Part shown: positions 29,614-41,600 of the stretch, piece after piece
Numbering within the stretch: the stretch's first letter is position 1
How the letters are laid out: every line of letters starts with the position of its first letter
DNA from: Pseudescherichia sp031979925
GTDB taxonomy: Bacteria > Pseudomonadota > Gammaproteobacteria > Enterobacterales > Enterobacteriaceae
Direction: 5' to 3'
Assembly (NCBI RefSeq): GCF_031979925.1
Contig: NZ_DALZFB010000015.1
Location: 1-64,000, forward strand
DNA: 64,000 nt
The notes under the pieces: generated by a model
What the model saw: only the letters and a program-made list of their open reading frames with translations
Told to the model about the DNA's origin: nothing
The model's database searches: none
Made by a program: the position numbers and the translations under genes

Positions 29614-32600
29614 ATGGCTCCCCCAATTAGCCCTACTGGATCAGTGGATATTATAAATCAAAGAACTGGTGATGTCGTTAGCCAATATGCCCAAAATGCC
29701 GATCGCGTTGTCAATCTGACGCAAACAAGCATTGTACGTATTAATGCTTCTCCAGAGTCCGTTAATTATTATCAGCGTGAAGGGAATGACCTGATCGTCC
29801 ATATGAACGACGGCACGACAGTACGCTATCAACGCTTTTTTGTGCTTGATGAGAATGGCTTACACAGCGAGCTGATTTTTGAAGACAATCTGGGTTCACA
29901 TCACGCTGTCTTCCCCTTTGCTGACGCCGCCGCGCCTGCTACGGCAGAGGCAATCGTGCCGGCACTTTCTGAAGCATCTGTAGATTCTCTTGTAGGCGCA
30001 GGCGGGATCTCTGCATTAGCCGTACTGGGTGGGGTAGCCGCAGTCGGAGGTATTGTCGGTATTGCAGCAGCTGCGGGAGGAGGCGGTAGCGGCAGCAATC
30101 GCCAGGAGGCGGAGGATAATGGCGTCCTTCCGCCTATCGATGGGACTCCACCGGACAATGGCGGAGCCACGCCGCCAGATGATGGCGGAACTACGCCGCC
30201 GGATGATGGCGGAACCACACCGCCGGACGATGGCGGAACCACACCGCCGGATGATGGCGGAACTACACCGCCGGACGATGGCGGAACTACGCCGCCGGAC
30301 GATGGTGGAACCACGCCGCCGGACGACGGTGGAACCACGCCTCCTGACGATGGTGGCGAGACGACGCCGCCTGTCTCCACGCTGTGGGTTGCTCCGCTCA
30401 CTGGCGACAATATGCTGAATCAGCAAGAGGTCAGTGCTAACCAGATACTGAGCGGTGGCACAGAAGCAGAGAATGCCGGAAGCCAGATTGTCGTCACCGT
30501 TGAGCAATATACCTGGACCACCCAGGTCAACGCCGATGGCAGCTGGAACCTTGAAATGCCCGCTGACATTCTTCAGTCATTGCCCCAGGGCCTGCGGGTG
30601 CTGAGGGTGGTACTGACTGACAGTGAAGGTCGCTCCGTTAGCACCTCAATGGATCTCTGGGTGGATACCGTTCCGCCCGCGCTGCAGCTGACTCCCTTCG
30701 TACCAAACGATACGCTCGATAGCTCCCAGCTAGGCTCTGACAAAATCGTGCGCGGCTTCTCCAGCAGCGAAGATCAGGGCAGCGTGGTGACGGTAACGCT
30801 GAACGGTCAGAGCTACACCACTACGGTGGATAGCCTTGGCCGCTGGCAGCTGAGCATTCCGCAGGGCGACATCCAACAGCTGCAGGATGGCCAGCCCTAC
30901 ACTGTGGAGTATCAGATCGTTGACCGGGCGGGCAACATCACTACCGGGCAAACAGATTTCACCACGAACTTCACCAGCCCACAGGTTATTGTCGATCCGG
31001 TAACGGGGGATAACATCCTCAATACTGCCGAGCTGCTGCTGAGCCAGACGCTCTCCGGGCAAACCGTGAATATCCCGGCGGGGCAGGTGGTCACCATTAC
31101 TCTCGGCAATAAAACCTATTATGCGGAGGTTATGGGTGACGGTAGCTGGAAAACCATTTTGCCAGCGGGCGACCTCTCCTCACTGGCACAGGGAGATAAT
31201 CCGCTCACCGTCTCGGTAAACGATGCCAACGGTACGCCGGTAGTACGCACCGAAACCATCAACGTTGACGGTACCCAGACCGGCATCGCCATTGCCATTC
31301 TCTCAACTGACGACTACCTGAATGCCAGCGAGGCGCAGAGTCCGCTTGAAGTGCGTGGTGTGACGACGGTGACTGGGCCAGACGTCAATATTGTGGTCCG
31401 CTTTAACGGCAAAGAGTATGCCGTGAGCGCCATTGATGCCGCAGGTAACTGGAGCGTACAGATCCCTTCAGCCGATCTGCTGCTGCTGCCTGACGGTCCC
31501 AACACCGTAGAGGCAGTCGTCACCCAGGGCGTGGAGTCGGCAGGCGATACCCATACGCTGAACGTGCAGATCCACTATCTGCCGATCCCGACCATCGATG
31601 CGCCGTTTGGTGATGGCTATCTTAACAGCGTAGAGAAAGGTCAGGATCAGATCCTGAGCGGTAACACCGGCGTCTCCGGTAGCGGGCAGAGCGTCAGCGT
31701 ACAGCTGGCAGGAAATACCTATCAGGCGCTGGTGGACGGTGATGGCAACTGGCGCGTCACCGTTCCGGCCAGCGATATGCAGGCGATCCCGGATGGGCTG
31801 CTGACCATTAACGTTAACGCCAGCGATGCCGCGGGCAACAGTTCCCCGCTGACCAGCACCGCGCAGGTTGACACCAGCCTGCCAGCGCTCAGCCTGCTGC
31901 CGCTAACGGCGGATGGCAAACTCAACGCCCAGGAATTGGGACAGGATCAGGTTCTGAACGGTATCAGCTCGGTTGCCGAACGCGGCCAGCCGATAACGGT
32001 CACCCTGAACGGCAATACCTACACCACCACCGTGGGTTCGGATGGCAAATGGCAGCTGCCGCTTCCGGCTACTGACCTGTTGCAGCTGAGCCAGGGCAGC
32101 TACCCACTAACGGTAACGCTGACCGATGTGGCGGGGAACACTCAGACCGTCACGCAAAATATTGATGTGAAAACCACCTTGCCAGCGCTCACTGTCCAGG
32201 CGCTGACCGACGGTAACGATCTGGATGCAGCTGAGCTCAGGGTCGACCAGATCCTGCAGGGGACGGTAACCAATGCCGAGCCGGGTAGCGTGATTATCGT
32301 TACCCTCGGATCGGGCAGCTATCAGGGCAGCGTGGATGCAGGCGGCAGCTGGCGCGTAACTCTGCCCGCCGTAGAGCTGCAAAAGCTTTCGGACGGTACT
32401 AACACGCTGAGCGTCAGCGTGACCGACGGCTACGGCCAGACGACCTCAGTCGAACATACCTTTACCGTTGATACTACCGTTGATGCGGTGGCGATCAGCA
32501 TTATCTCCACCGATGACTACCTGAACTTTGATGAAGCGGGTAGCGATCTGGTTATCAACGGCAACAGCGCCGGACTGCCGGTAGATACCGTTGTCACTGT

Positions 32601-35600
32601 AACGCTCAATGGTCAAACCTACACGGGGACTATTGGTGCGAACGGTGCATGGCAGGTCACGGTAGGATCCGCCGATCTGCTGGCGTTGCCGGATGGCCCT
32701 GCCGTGGTCACGGCCACTGCCACCGGTCCTGACGGCGCCGTTATCGACAGTCATATCTTTACGGTAATGATTAACGACCTGCCTGAGGCGGTGGTCAATA
32801 CGCCATTTGGTGACGGTGTGGTTAATCTTGCTGAGTCAGGGCTGGATCAGTTCGTGACCGGTAATACGGGAGTTACCGGCCCAGGGCAGACGGTTGTCGC
32901 TACCCTCAACGGCCAGCAGTACGTCGGTACCGTTGCTACGGACGGTAGCTGGTCGGTTGTGCTGCCTGCCGGGGCGTTGACTACCCTGCCGGACGGCGCT
33001 GCATCCTTTGACGTCACGGTCACCGATGCCGCAGGCAATGACGCCTCGCAGACTATCCCGTTCACCGTGGATAAGCTGCCGCCGGAGGTGACCGTCCAGC
33101 CTATCAACGGTACGGATACGCTCAACGGCACGGAGGTGCAGAGCAATCAAGCCATCAATATCACCTCGCCTGATGCCACCCAGGTTACCGTGAACGTCAA
33201 CGGTGTCGGCTACACGGCACTGCCTGGCGTAACGCCGGGCAGTTGGGTGGTGACGCTGCCTGCCGGCGCGTTGGCGGCTCTGCCTGACGGACAGGTCACC
33301 TATACCGTGACCGTGGCCGATGCGGCAGGCAACGTAACGACCGTTACCCGGGGCGTGAACCTGGACGCCACACCGCCGAACCTGGTGGTCGATCCGGTGA
33401 CCCGCGACAACGTGCTCGATCCTGCCGAGCTGGCAAACGGCTTTACCCTGACCGGCCGCACCGTGCCCGCCGAACCGGGCGCAACGGTGGCCCTTACTAT
33501 CAATGGTCAGCCGCTCAGCGCGGTGGTTAGCGCCGACGGTAGCTGGTCGGTGTCGGTGCCAGCCGCAGCCTTGAGCGGCCTCGGCGACGGCCCTCAGCAG
33601 CTGACGGTGACGGTAACGGACAGCGCGGGCAACGTCTCTACACCAGTGAACGTTGACTTCGCCGTGGACTCTACCGCCAGTGCGCTGCTCATCAACCCGG
33701 TAGAAGGGGATAACGCCCTCAGCCTGGCGGATATCAGCGATGGCATTACCGTTAGCGGCACTTCAGTACGCATTGCCGAAGGAACGCCGGTTACTGTGAC
33801 CCTCAATGGACAGCAGTACCAGGCCGTAGTGAACGCAGGCGGTTTCTGGACGGTGACCGTACCGAATGCCGCTGCCGCGCTCATCAGCGACGGTACGGCA
33901 ACCGTGACCGTCTCCTCGGTGGATGTTAACGGCGTAGCGCTTTCCAGCGAGCAGCAGTTCCTGATTGTCACCCAGCAGTTGCCGCTGGCGACCATTAACA
34001 CACCGTTTGGCGATGGCACGATCAACGCCCTGGAAGCAGCGGCAGGTGGTGCGCTGACCGGGACCACCGGCAGCCGTGGCGCAGGCCAGAGCGTCACCGT
34101 CCAGCTGGATAACAACGCGCCAATAAGCGGCACGGTGGATGCCAACGGCAACTGGACGCTGCCGCTGACCCCAGCGCAAATCATTGCGCTGGGACAGGGT
34201 TCCCATACGGTGACGGTGACCGTCGCGGACGCGGTGGGCAACCAGAGTACCCAGACCGCACCGCTGAATGTCGATACTGTATCACCGCTGCTGACCATCA
34301 ATGACGTGACGGCGGATAACATCGTCAACGGCAGTGAAGCCAGCGGGCCGATTGTGATCAGCGGTACCGGTGGGCCATACGATGCCCAGAACGTGCAGGC
34401 GGTGATCGTGCTGGTCAACGGCCAGAACTACGATGCGATTCTGCAGGCGGACGGGACCTGGAGCATTACGCTGCCTGCCGGGGCGCTGGCGAACGTTGCT
34501 GACGGTCCGGTGGCTATCTCGGCGAGGATCACCGATCCGGCGGGGAATACCACTATCATCCCAGGCAGCTTTACCCTCGATGCCTCGCCGCTAAATGCCC
34601 CGCTGATTGCGGTGAATACCGTCGCGGCCGACAACTTTGTCAACGCGCTGGAGGCACAGAGTCCGCTGACGGTCAGCGGCACCACCACACGCGTGGAGGA
34701 GGGACGGACGGTCACCGTCACCCTGAACGGTCAGACCTACACCACCGACGTTGAGGCAGACGGCAGCTGGACGCTGGATATTCCGGCTACGGCGCTGGCG
34801 GCGGTGGCCGACGGGACGCAAACCATTAGCGTACAGGTGAGCGATCTCGCTGGCAACGTGGCGACCGGGGCACAGAACGTGACCTTTGCTGCTACCCCGG
34901 CTTCTCAGCCGACGCTGACCGTCAATACCGTGGCGCAGGATGACATCGTCAATATTCAGGAGCAGGGTCGTGACCTGATCATTAGCGGCTCGTCGACCAA
35001 TCTGGCGGCGGGTACGGTGATCAGCGTCACCTTTGCTGGCGCGCCCTACAGCGCGACCGTAGGCAGCAACGGTAGCTGGCAGTTTGTCGTGCCGCAGCCG
35101 GTGGTGCAGACCCTCGCGGACGGCATCACCTATACCGTCACCGCCACGGCGGTGGATGCGGCGCAGAACAGTGCCCAGGCTACGCATACCGTTGGCGTCG
35201 ATCTGACGCCGCCGCTGCTTACCGTGCAGACCGCAGGCTCCTTCCTGGAAGATAACCGGGTCAATATCGCCGAGTCGCTGCTGGATCAAACCATCACCGG
35301 GACCGGTACGCCGGGCCTGACGGTGCTACTGCCCATTAACGGCAAAACCATTGCAGCAGTCATTGACGATAACGGTGGCTGGAGCATGATTATTCCGGCG
35401 GCGGATTTGCAGTCGCTGCCGCAGGGCACCTCACAGCTAAACTTCAGCGTCACCGATCCGCAGGGCAATGTTCAGCCTGTGCCGGTGTCGATTAACGTCA
35501 ATACCCAGAATGCCCCAGCCATTACGCTCAACCCTGTCTTTGGCGATAATATCGTCAGCTCGGCAGAGCTGGCGGCGGGGACTACGCTGACAGGGACGGT

Positions 35601-38600
35601 TAGCGGCCTGCCAACCGGCACGGCAGTACAGGTTAACATTGGTGGGCAGCTCTTCACTGGCACCGTAACCGGTGCCACCTGGGCCGTGACCGTACCGGGC
35701 GGCGCGCTGGCGGGTAACGGTATCCTGCCTGTTACGGTAACGGCGCTTGATGCGTTTGGTAACCCGGCGACGGCCAGCACCAGCCTCGACGTGGTACGCG
35801 TTGGACCGGTGGCAGAGCTGCCGCCGACGCTGTTTGGTGATGGTTATCTTAACCAGCAGGAGGCTAATACCGGGGCGCAAATTACCGGCTCCACCGGCCA
35901 GGCCGGGCCAAACCAGCAGGTGAGGATCGTAGTGGATGGCCTGCAGGAGTTTGTCGGTACCGTAGACGTTAACGGCAACTGGACGGTGCCGCTAACGCCA
36001 GAGCAGCTTAACGCCTTTACTGACGCCACCCATACCATGACGGTGACGATTACTGACCGGGCGGGCAACGTCTCCACCTCGCCAGCGCAGGAGTTTATCG
36101 TCCGTACCGATGCGCTGACGCCGCCAGCGCTGAATACCGCCTTTACCGACGGCATCCTGAACTTTGCCGAGACGCAGGCTGACTCGGCGCTTACCGGTTC
36201 AACGGGCGTGCCCGCAGGGCAGGTGGGCAGCGTGCTGGTCAGCATCAACAACGGTCCGGCCGTTGCCGCGACGGTAGACGGGGCAACCTGGACGCTGCCG
36301 CTGACCGCAGCACAGCTGCAGGCGCTGCCGGATGGCGTCCTGAGCGTAAACATTATTGTTACCGATGTTGCCGGTAACCAAATTATCGGGCAGGGCAGCT
36401 TTGAGGCGATTGTTGATGCCCTGCCGCAGGCCCAGTTTGTCACGCCGTTTGGCGATGGCACGCTGAACTTCACCGAGTCGCAAAGCGATCAGCTGCTGCG
36501 CGGCAATACCGGGGTCACCGGTCCGGGACAAACTGTCAGCGTCACGTTGAGCACCGGGCAGACCTATACCGAGACGGTGCAGGAGAACGGCGACTGGATC
36601 ATCACCCTGCCAGCTGACGATCTGCAAGATCTGGCAAATAACACCACCCCAACCTTCGAGGTGACCGTTAGCGACCGCGCGGGGAATACTGATACCGATG
36701 CGGGCAGTTTCCAGGTGCGTACTTCACTGCCAGCGCCAATTGCTGATCCGCTGTTTGGCGATAACGTTCTCAACATCGCCGAAGCGGCTGGGGCTACACA
36801 GATCACCGGCTCTACCCAAGTGATCGGGCCTAACCAGTATGTCACTATCCGCGTTGACGTTAACGGCACGCCGTATACCGCAACCGTGCTGGAGGATGGT
36901 ACCTGGACCGTTAACCTGCCGGCTGGCTCACTGCAGTCGCTGGACCAGGGGCCGCACACGCTGGTGATCTATGCCGAAGATCAGTTCGGCAACAGTGCTA
37001 CTGCCCCGGTAACGTATCAGGTGGCGCTGACCCCGCCGAATGTGACCATTACTACGCCGCTGTTTGGCGACAACATTGTCAACGTTGATGAGGCGAGCGG
37101 CACGAATACCATTGCTGGCAGCTTTACCTCGCCTTACCCGGTGGGAACGCAAGTTAACGTGACGGTGGGTGGCAAGCTCTTTGCTAACGTGCCGGTAGAC
37201 GGCACCACCTGGTCCCTGCCGCTGACCGCTGCCGACTGGGCAGGGGTTGCACGCGGGGATCAGACTGTGCAGGTCACGGTGATTGACGGGGCGGGTAACA
37301 CAAATAGCACCAGCGCACCGGTCACTATCCTGATCGATCAGCCGGGACTGGCGGTTACAACGCCGTTTGCGGGCGATAACGTCCTGACCTACGACGAGAG
37401 CCAGACGGTACAGACCATTGCCGGAACCTCAACCAACCTTGAAGCCGGGTCGCCGCTGCAGGTTACCTTCCCGAACGGTCGCAGCTTTAACACCACTATT
37501 CAGGCGGACGGCAGCTGGACGCTGCAGCTGACGCCTGCGGATATGGCTGGGCTGACGGCGGGCACTATCACCGTTCAGGCCACGGATCGTGCTGGTAACC
37601 TGGTATCGATCGATGGCGGTACGTTGACGGTCGAGCTCACCCCGCCGCCAGCCTTCCTGACGCTGGACGTTATTGCGGGCGATAACCTCGTTAACGCCAA
37701 CGAATTCTCTAACGATACCCTGCCAATCAGTGGCCGGGCAACTAACGTGACGGGAACAGTTAACGTCGTGCTGGATGGAACCGTGATTGGCACAGCGACC
37801 ATTGCACCAGATGGCAGCTGGGCCTTTAACGTGCCACGCGCGCTGCTGGGTGACGGACCACATACCCTTGGCGTCGAGAGCGTGACCACGCCAGGCTTTA
37901 CCGCAGCGCAGGCGTTTGTCGTCGATACCCTTGCGCCAACCATCACGTTGAACAGCTTTGCTGGCGATAACGTTGTCAATATTGATGAGAAGGGGCTGAG
38001 CCAGACCATCAGCGGGACTGCCAGCGAGCCGGGCCGCGACGTGCAGGTAACCCTCAACGGTAAAACCTACTATGCGACGGTCAATCCTCAGGGCGAATGG
38101 GCGGTAACCGTTCCGCAGAGCGACGTTGCAGGACTGGCCGACGGTACCTATCCGCTGACGGCCACCATTACCGATGCGGCAGGCAACCCGCAAAGTACCA
38201 CCCAGCCAATAACGGTCGATGCCAGCGCGCCGCTGCTCTACGTTGATGCCCTGGGCGTTCCGGCGGTGCTCAACACCGTCAGTGCGGCGACGGGGCTGCT
38301 GCTGCAGGGGACCGGCGATCCGGGCAACGAGGTGACCATTCAGCTTGGGCCTATCAGCTGGACCGGGCAGGTCGATGAGCAGGGGAACTGGCGCTATAAC
38401 TTCCCAAATATCGATTTCTCTACCCTGACCGATGGCGCGCAGGTGATCAGCATCACTTCACGGGATAGCGCGGGTAATGTCTCCACCAACAACGTTGCGC
38501 TGAACGTGGCGCTCAACCCGACGCTGGGCGTGCTCTTTGACTCGCTCTTCTTCGGCGATGGCATCCTGAACGTAGCCGAGTCGCTGATTACCCAGACCCT

Positions 38601-41600
38601 GACGGGGCAGGTCAGCGGCGACTACCGGGGCGCGCGGGTCAACCTGACGCTGGTAGGCACGGATATCACCATCAACGATCTGCTGGTGGGTCCGGACGGT
38701 CGCTTCTCCGTCAACCTGCCGCCGACCCTGTGGCAGGGACTGCTCACCGACACCGTTGCGTTGCAGTTTGACGTCATCGACGCCAACGGTAATACCCGTC
38801 AGGAGATTGTTGATGTTGGCCTGGCGCTGACCGACCTGCCGGTGGTGGGCGATATCCTGATGACGGCGGACAACGTGCTTAACAGCGTGGAGAGCGGCGT
38901 TGCCCAGACTCTGACCGGGACGCTCAACAACGCGGCAAACGTCACGGGAATGGTGGTCAACTTCGGTGGGCAGGCGATCGATGCGGTGGTCGATACCGTT
39001 ACCGGCACCTGGTCAGCGGTGCTGCCGGATACGCTGCTTAATACCCTGCCGGATGGTCAGGCGAGCGTGGGCCTGGCGATCACCGATGCCTTTGGCAATG
39101 TGGTCAACACCAGCGCCAGCTTTAACGTTGCGCGTGCCCTGCCAACCATTGGGCTTGACCCGCTGTTTAGCGACGGCGTGCTGAGCATCCCTGAGCTGCT
39201 GGGCGCAGCCCTGAGCGGCACCTCAACGCGTCTGGCCGGACAGCAGCTGACTATCCAGATCGGTGATGCAGAGGCCTTTACCACCAACGTTGACGGTAGC
39301 GGTCGCTGGGCCGTGAACCTGCCGGCAGCGGTTCAGGCTCTATTGCAAGGCGTTGGTTCGGGGGACGTACCGATTACCATCAGCGCCCTCGACCAGTACG
39401 GCAACCCAGCGAGCCAGACCGCGCTGATTAAGGTGGATCTGGTGGCTCCGGTGCTTAACAGCCTGGCGGTGTTTACCGACAACGTGCTCAACGTAGCCGA
39501 CTCGCTGCTGAACCAGACTATCAGCGGCGTCGTGGGCAACGCCCCGGTAGGCTCCCGCGTCGAGGTGCAGGTGGCAGGTAAAACCTTCCTCGGCTCGGTC
39601 GCGGCGGGCGGTGCGTTCTCTATCAACCTGGCTCCGTCCGATCTGACCGGCCTGCTGGACGGTGCCTTCCAGCCGCAGGTGACCATTGTCACCCCGGACG
39701 GCAACAGCGCGCAGATCGCCGCCCCGGTCGAGGTGCGGGTAGGCCTGGCTAACCTGCCGACGGTAGTGATCAACACGCTGTTTGGTAACGATGGTTACAT
39801 CAACCTTGCCGATCTTGACGTAGCGCAGACCATCAGTGGTACGGCGGCTGGCCTCGCCTCCGGGGTCGTTAACCTGAGCATGGCGGGCCAGAACTTTGTC
39901 GGCAACGTCGTTGACGGCGTCTGGTCGGTAACGGTGCCAGCAGGCGCGTTAGCGGGTAGCGTAGTTAACGGTGCGCTCAACGTTACCGCCAGCGTGGTGG
40001 ATACAGTGGGCAACGTGGTGACCGGCAACCAGGTGGTGAATGCCATCGTACAGAATCTGCCAACCCTGGGCCTGAATCCGCTATTTGGTAACGGCACGCT
40101 GGATCTGGGCGATCTGCTCTCTACGCCGCTGCTGTCGGGCACCAGTAGTAACCTGGCGGCCGGAACAATTATCGACGTCAGAATCGGGCCATTGAGTCTG
40201 ACCACCACCGTGGGAGCCAACGGGACCTGGCAGCTGCCGGTGCCGACTGCCTCCTTACAAGGACTGGCTGACGGCCTGCTGCAGGTCACCGCCACCGCCC
40301 GCGACGTGGCCGGTAACGTTGCTAACACCGCACAGGATCTGACGGTCGCTATCCAGCAGGCACCGTCGCTGCTGATCAACACCCTGTTCGGCGGCAACGG
40401 TCTGAACGCGGCGGAGATCCTCAGCGCGCAGGTGATTACCGGGACCAGTACCAACGCGGCCGGTTCGCTGGTCAACGTCTCCCTTGGCGGTAAAACCTAC
40501 CAGTCAACGGTGGCGGCCAACGGCAACTGGTCAGTCTCGGTGCCAAAAACCGACCTTGCGGCGCTGCTGGATGGGACGCTAACGGTGAACGCCAGCCTGG
40601 TCAACCCGGCAGGCAAAAACGCCACCGCCACCTCGCTGCTGGATGTGATCACTCACAACCTGCCGACCATCTCGCTGACTTCGCTATTTGGTAACGACGG
40701 CTACCTCAACATTAATGAGGCGGCGTCGGGCCAGGTCATCGGCGGTAAAATCGGCGGTGTACCGGCAGGGGCGTCGGTTGTCGTTACCCTTGGTGGGACG
40801 CCGATCAACGCTCTCGTCGACGCGGCGGGTAACTGGACGGCCACGGTCAGCAACTCGGTGCTGCAAAACCTCGCCACTGGGGCGCTGAAGGTCGGCGTAG
40901 CGGTAACGGACCGGGTAGGTAACACCACGGCAACCGAGGCGGACGTTAGCGTCAAGCTGACCCAGCCGACGCTGGCTATCAACCCGGTTACCAACCTGCT
41001 GGGCTTACTGGGTGGCGTGCTTACCGGCCTGCTCGGCTCGGCGAAGCTGACCATCAGCGGGACCTCAAACAACCTCGGTCAGGGCGCGTTGGTGCACCTG
41101 AACCTGCTCAATCTTGCGCAGGCGACGGCAATAACCGGTGCAGATGGCAGGTGGTCAACTACGCTTGATGTAGGGCTTGATTTAGCAAGGATTTTATCGC
41201 TAAGCACCGTCCTCAATCTCTATGCAGCAGATGCTGCTGGGAACGTGGGATACCTGAACGTTGGCCTCAACGGCAGCAACCCCACCACCACACCGCCAGT
41301 CGGTGCGCAGGCCCTGGCAGCAGAAGCCACCAGCTTCTCGCTGCTGTCGGCAAGCGCGATAGAGAGCAGCGATACCACCCAGCAGACCACGGAGGAGAGC
41401 AGCACCGCGCCTGCCGCCGTGAGCCGTGTTGCGGCGACCAGTAGTGAGGAGAATACCGCTGACGCCAGCGACCAGAGCGCGACGGCTGAGGATGCCTTCA
41501 CCATTGGCGGCCTGAGCATCACGCTGGCTGACGGAACGCAGCAGAGCGGTGACAGCGTGCAGGGTAGCGAGGGTAGCGACACGATCCATCTCTCGACGCT

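Noticed and set aside
30016..30507. Arg-rich and Pro/Ser-rich frames over the 24-bp repeat
   Set aside because: Direct consequence of the tandem repeat being open in other frames; no independent evidence of coding.
33594..34418. Long minus-strand open frames inside bapA (also 35844-36473, 34591-35289, 39795-40475)
   Set aside because: Shadows of the repetitive, GC-rich adhesin frame; low-complexity Ser/Thr/Pro products without domains or ribosome sites.
30376..41300. CRISPR-like regular repetition
   Set aside because: The period is protein-domain repeat of about 300 bp within one continuous reading frame, not short repeats with unique spacers.
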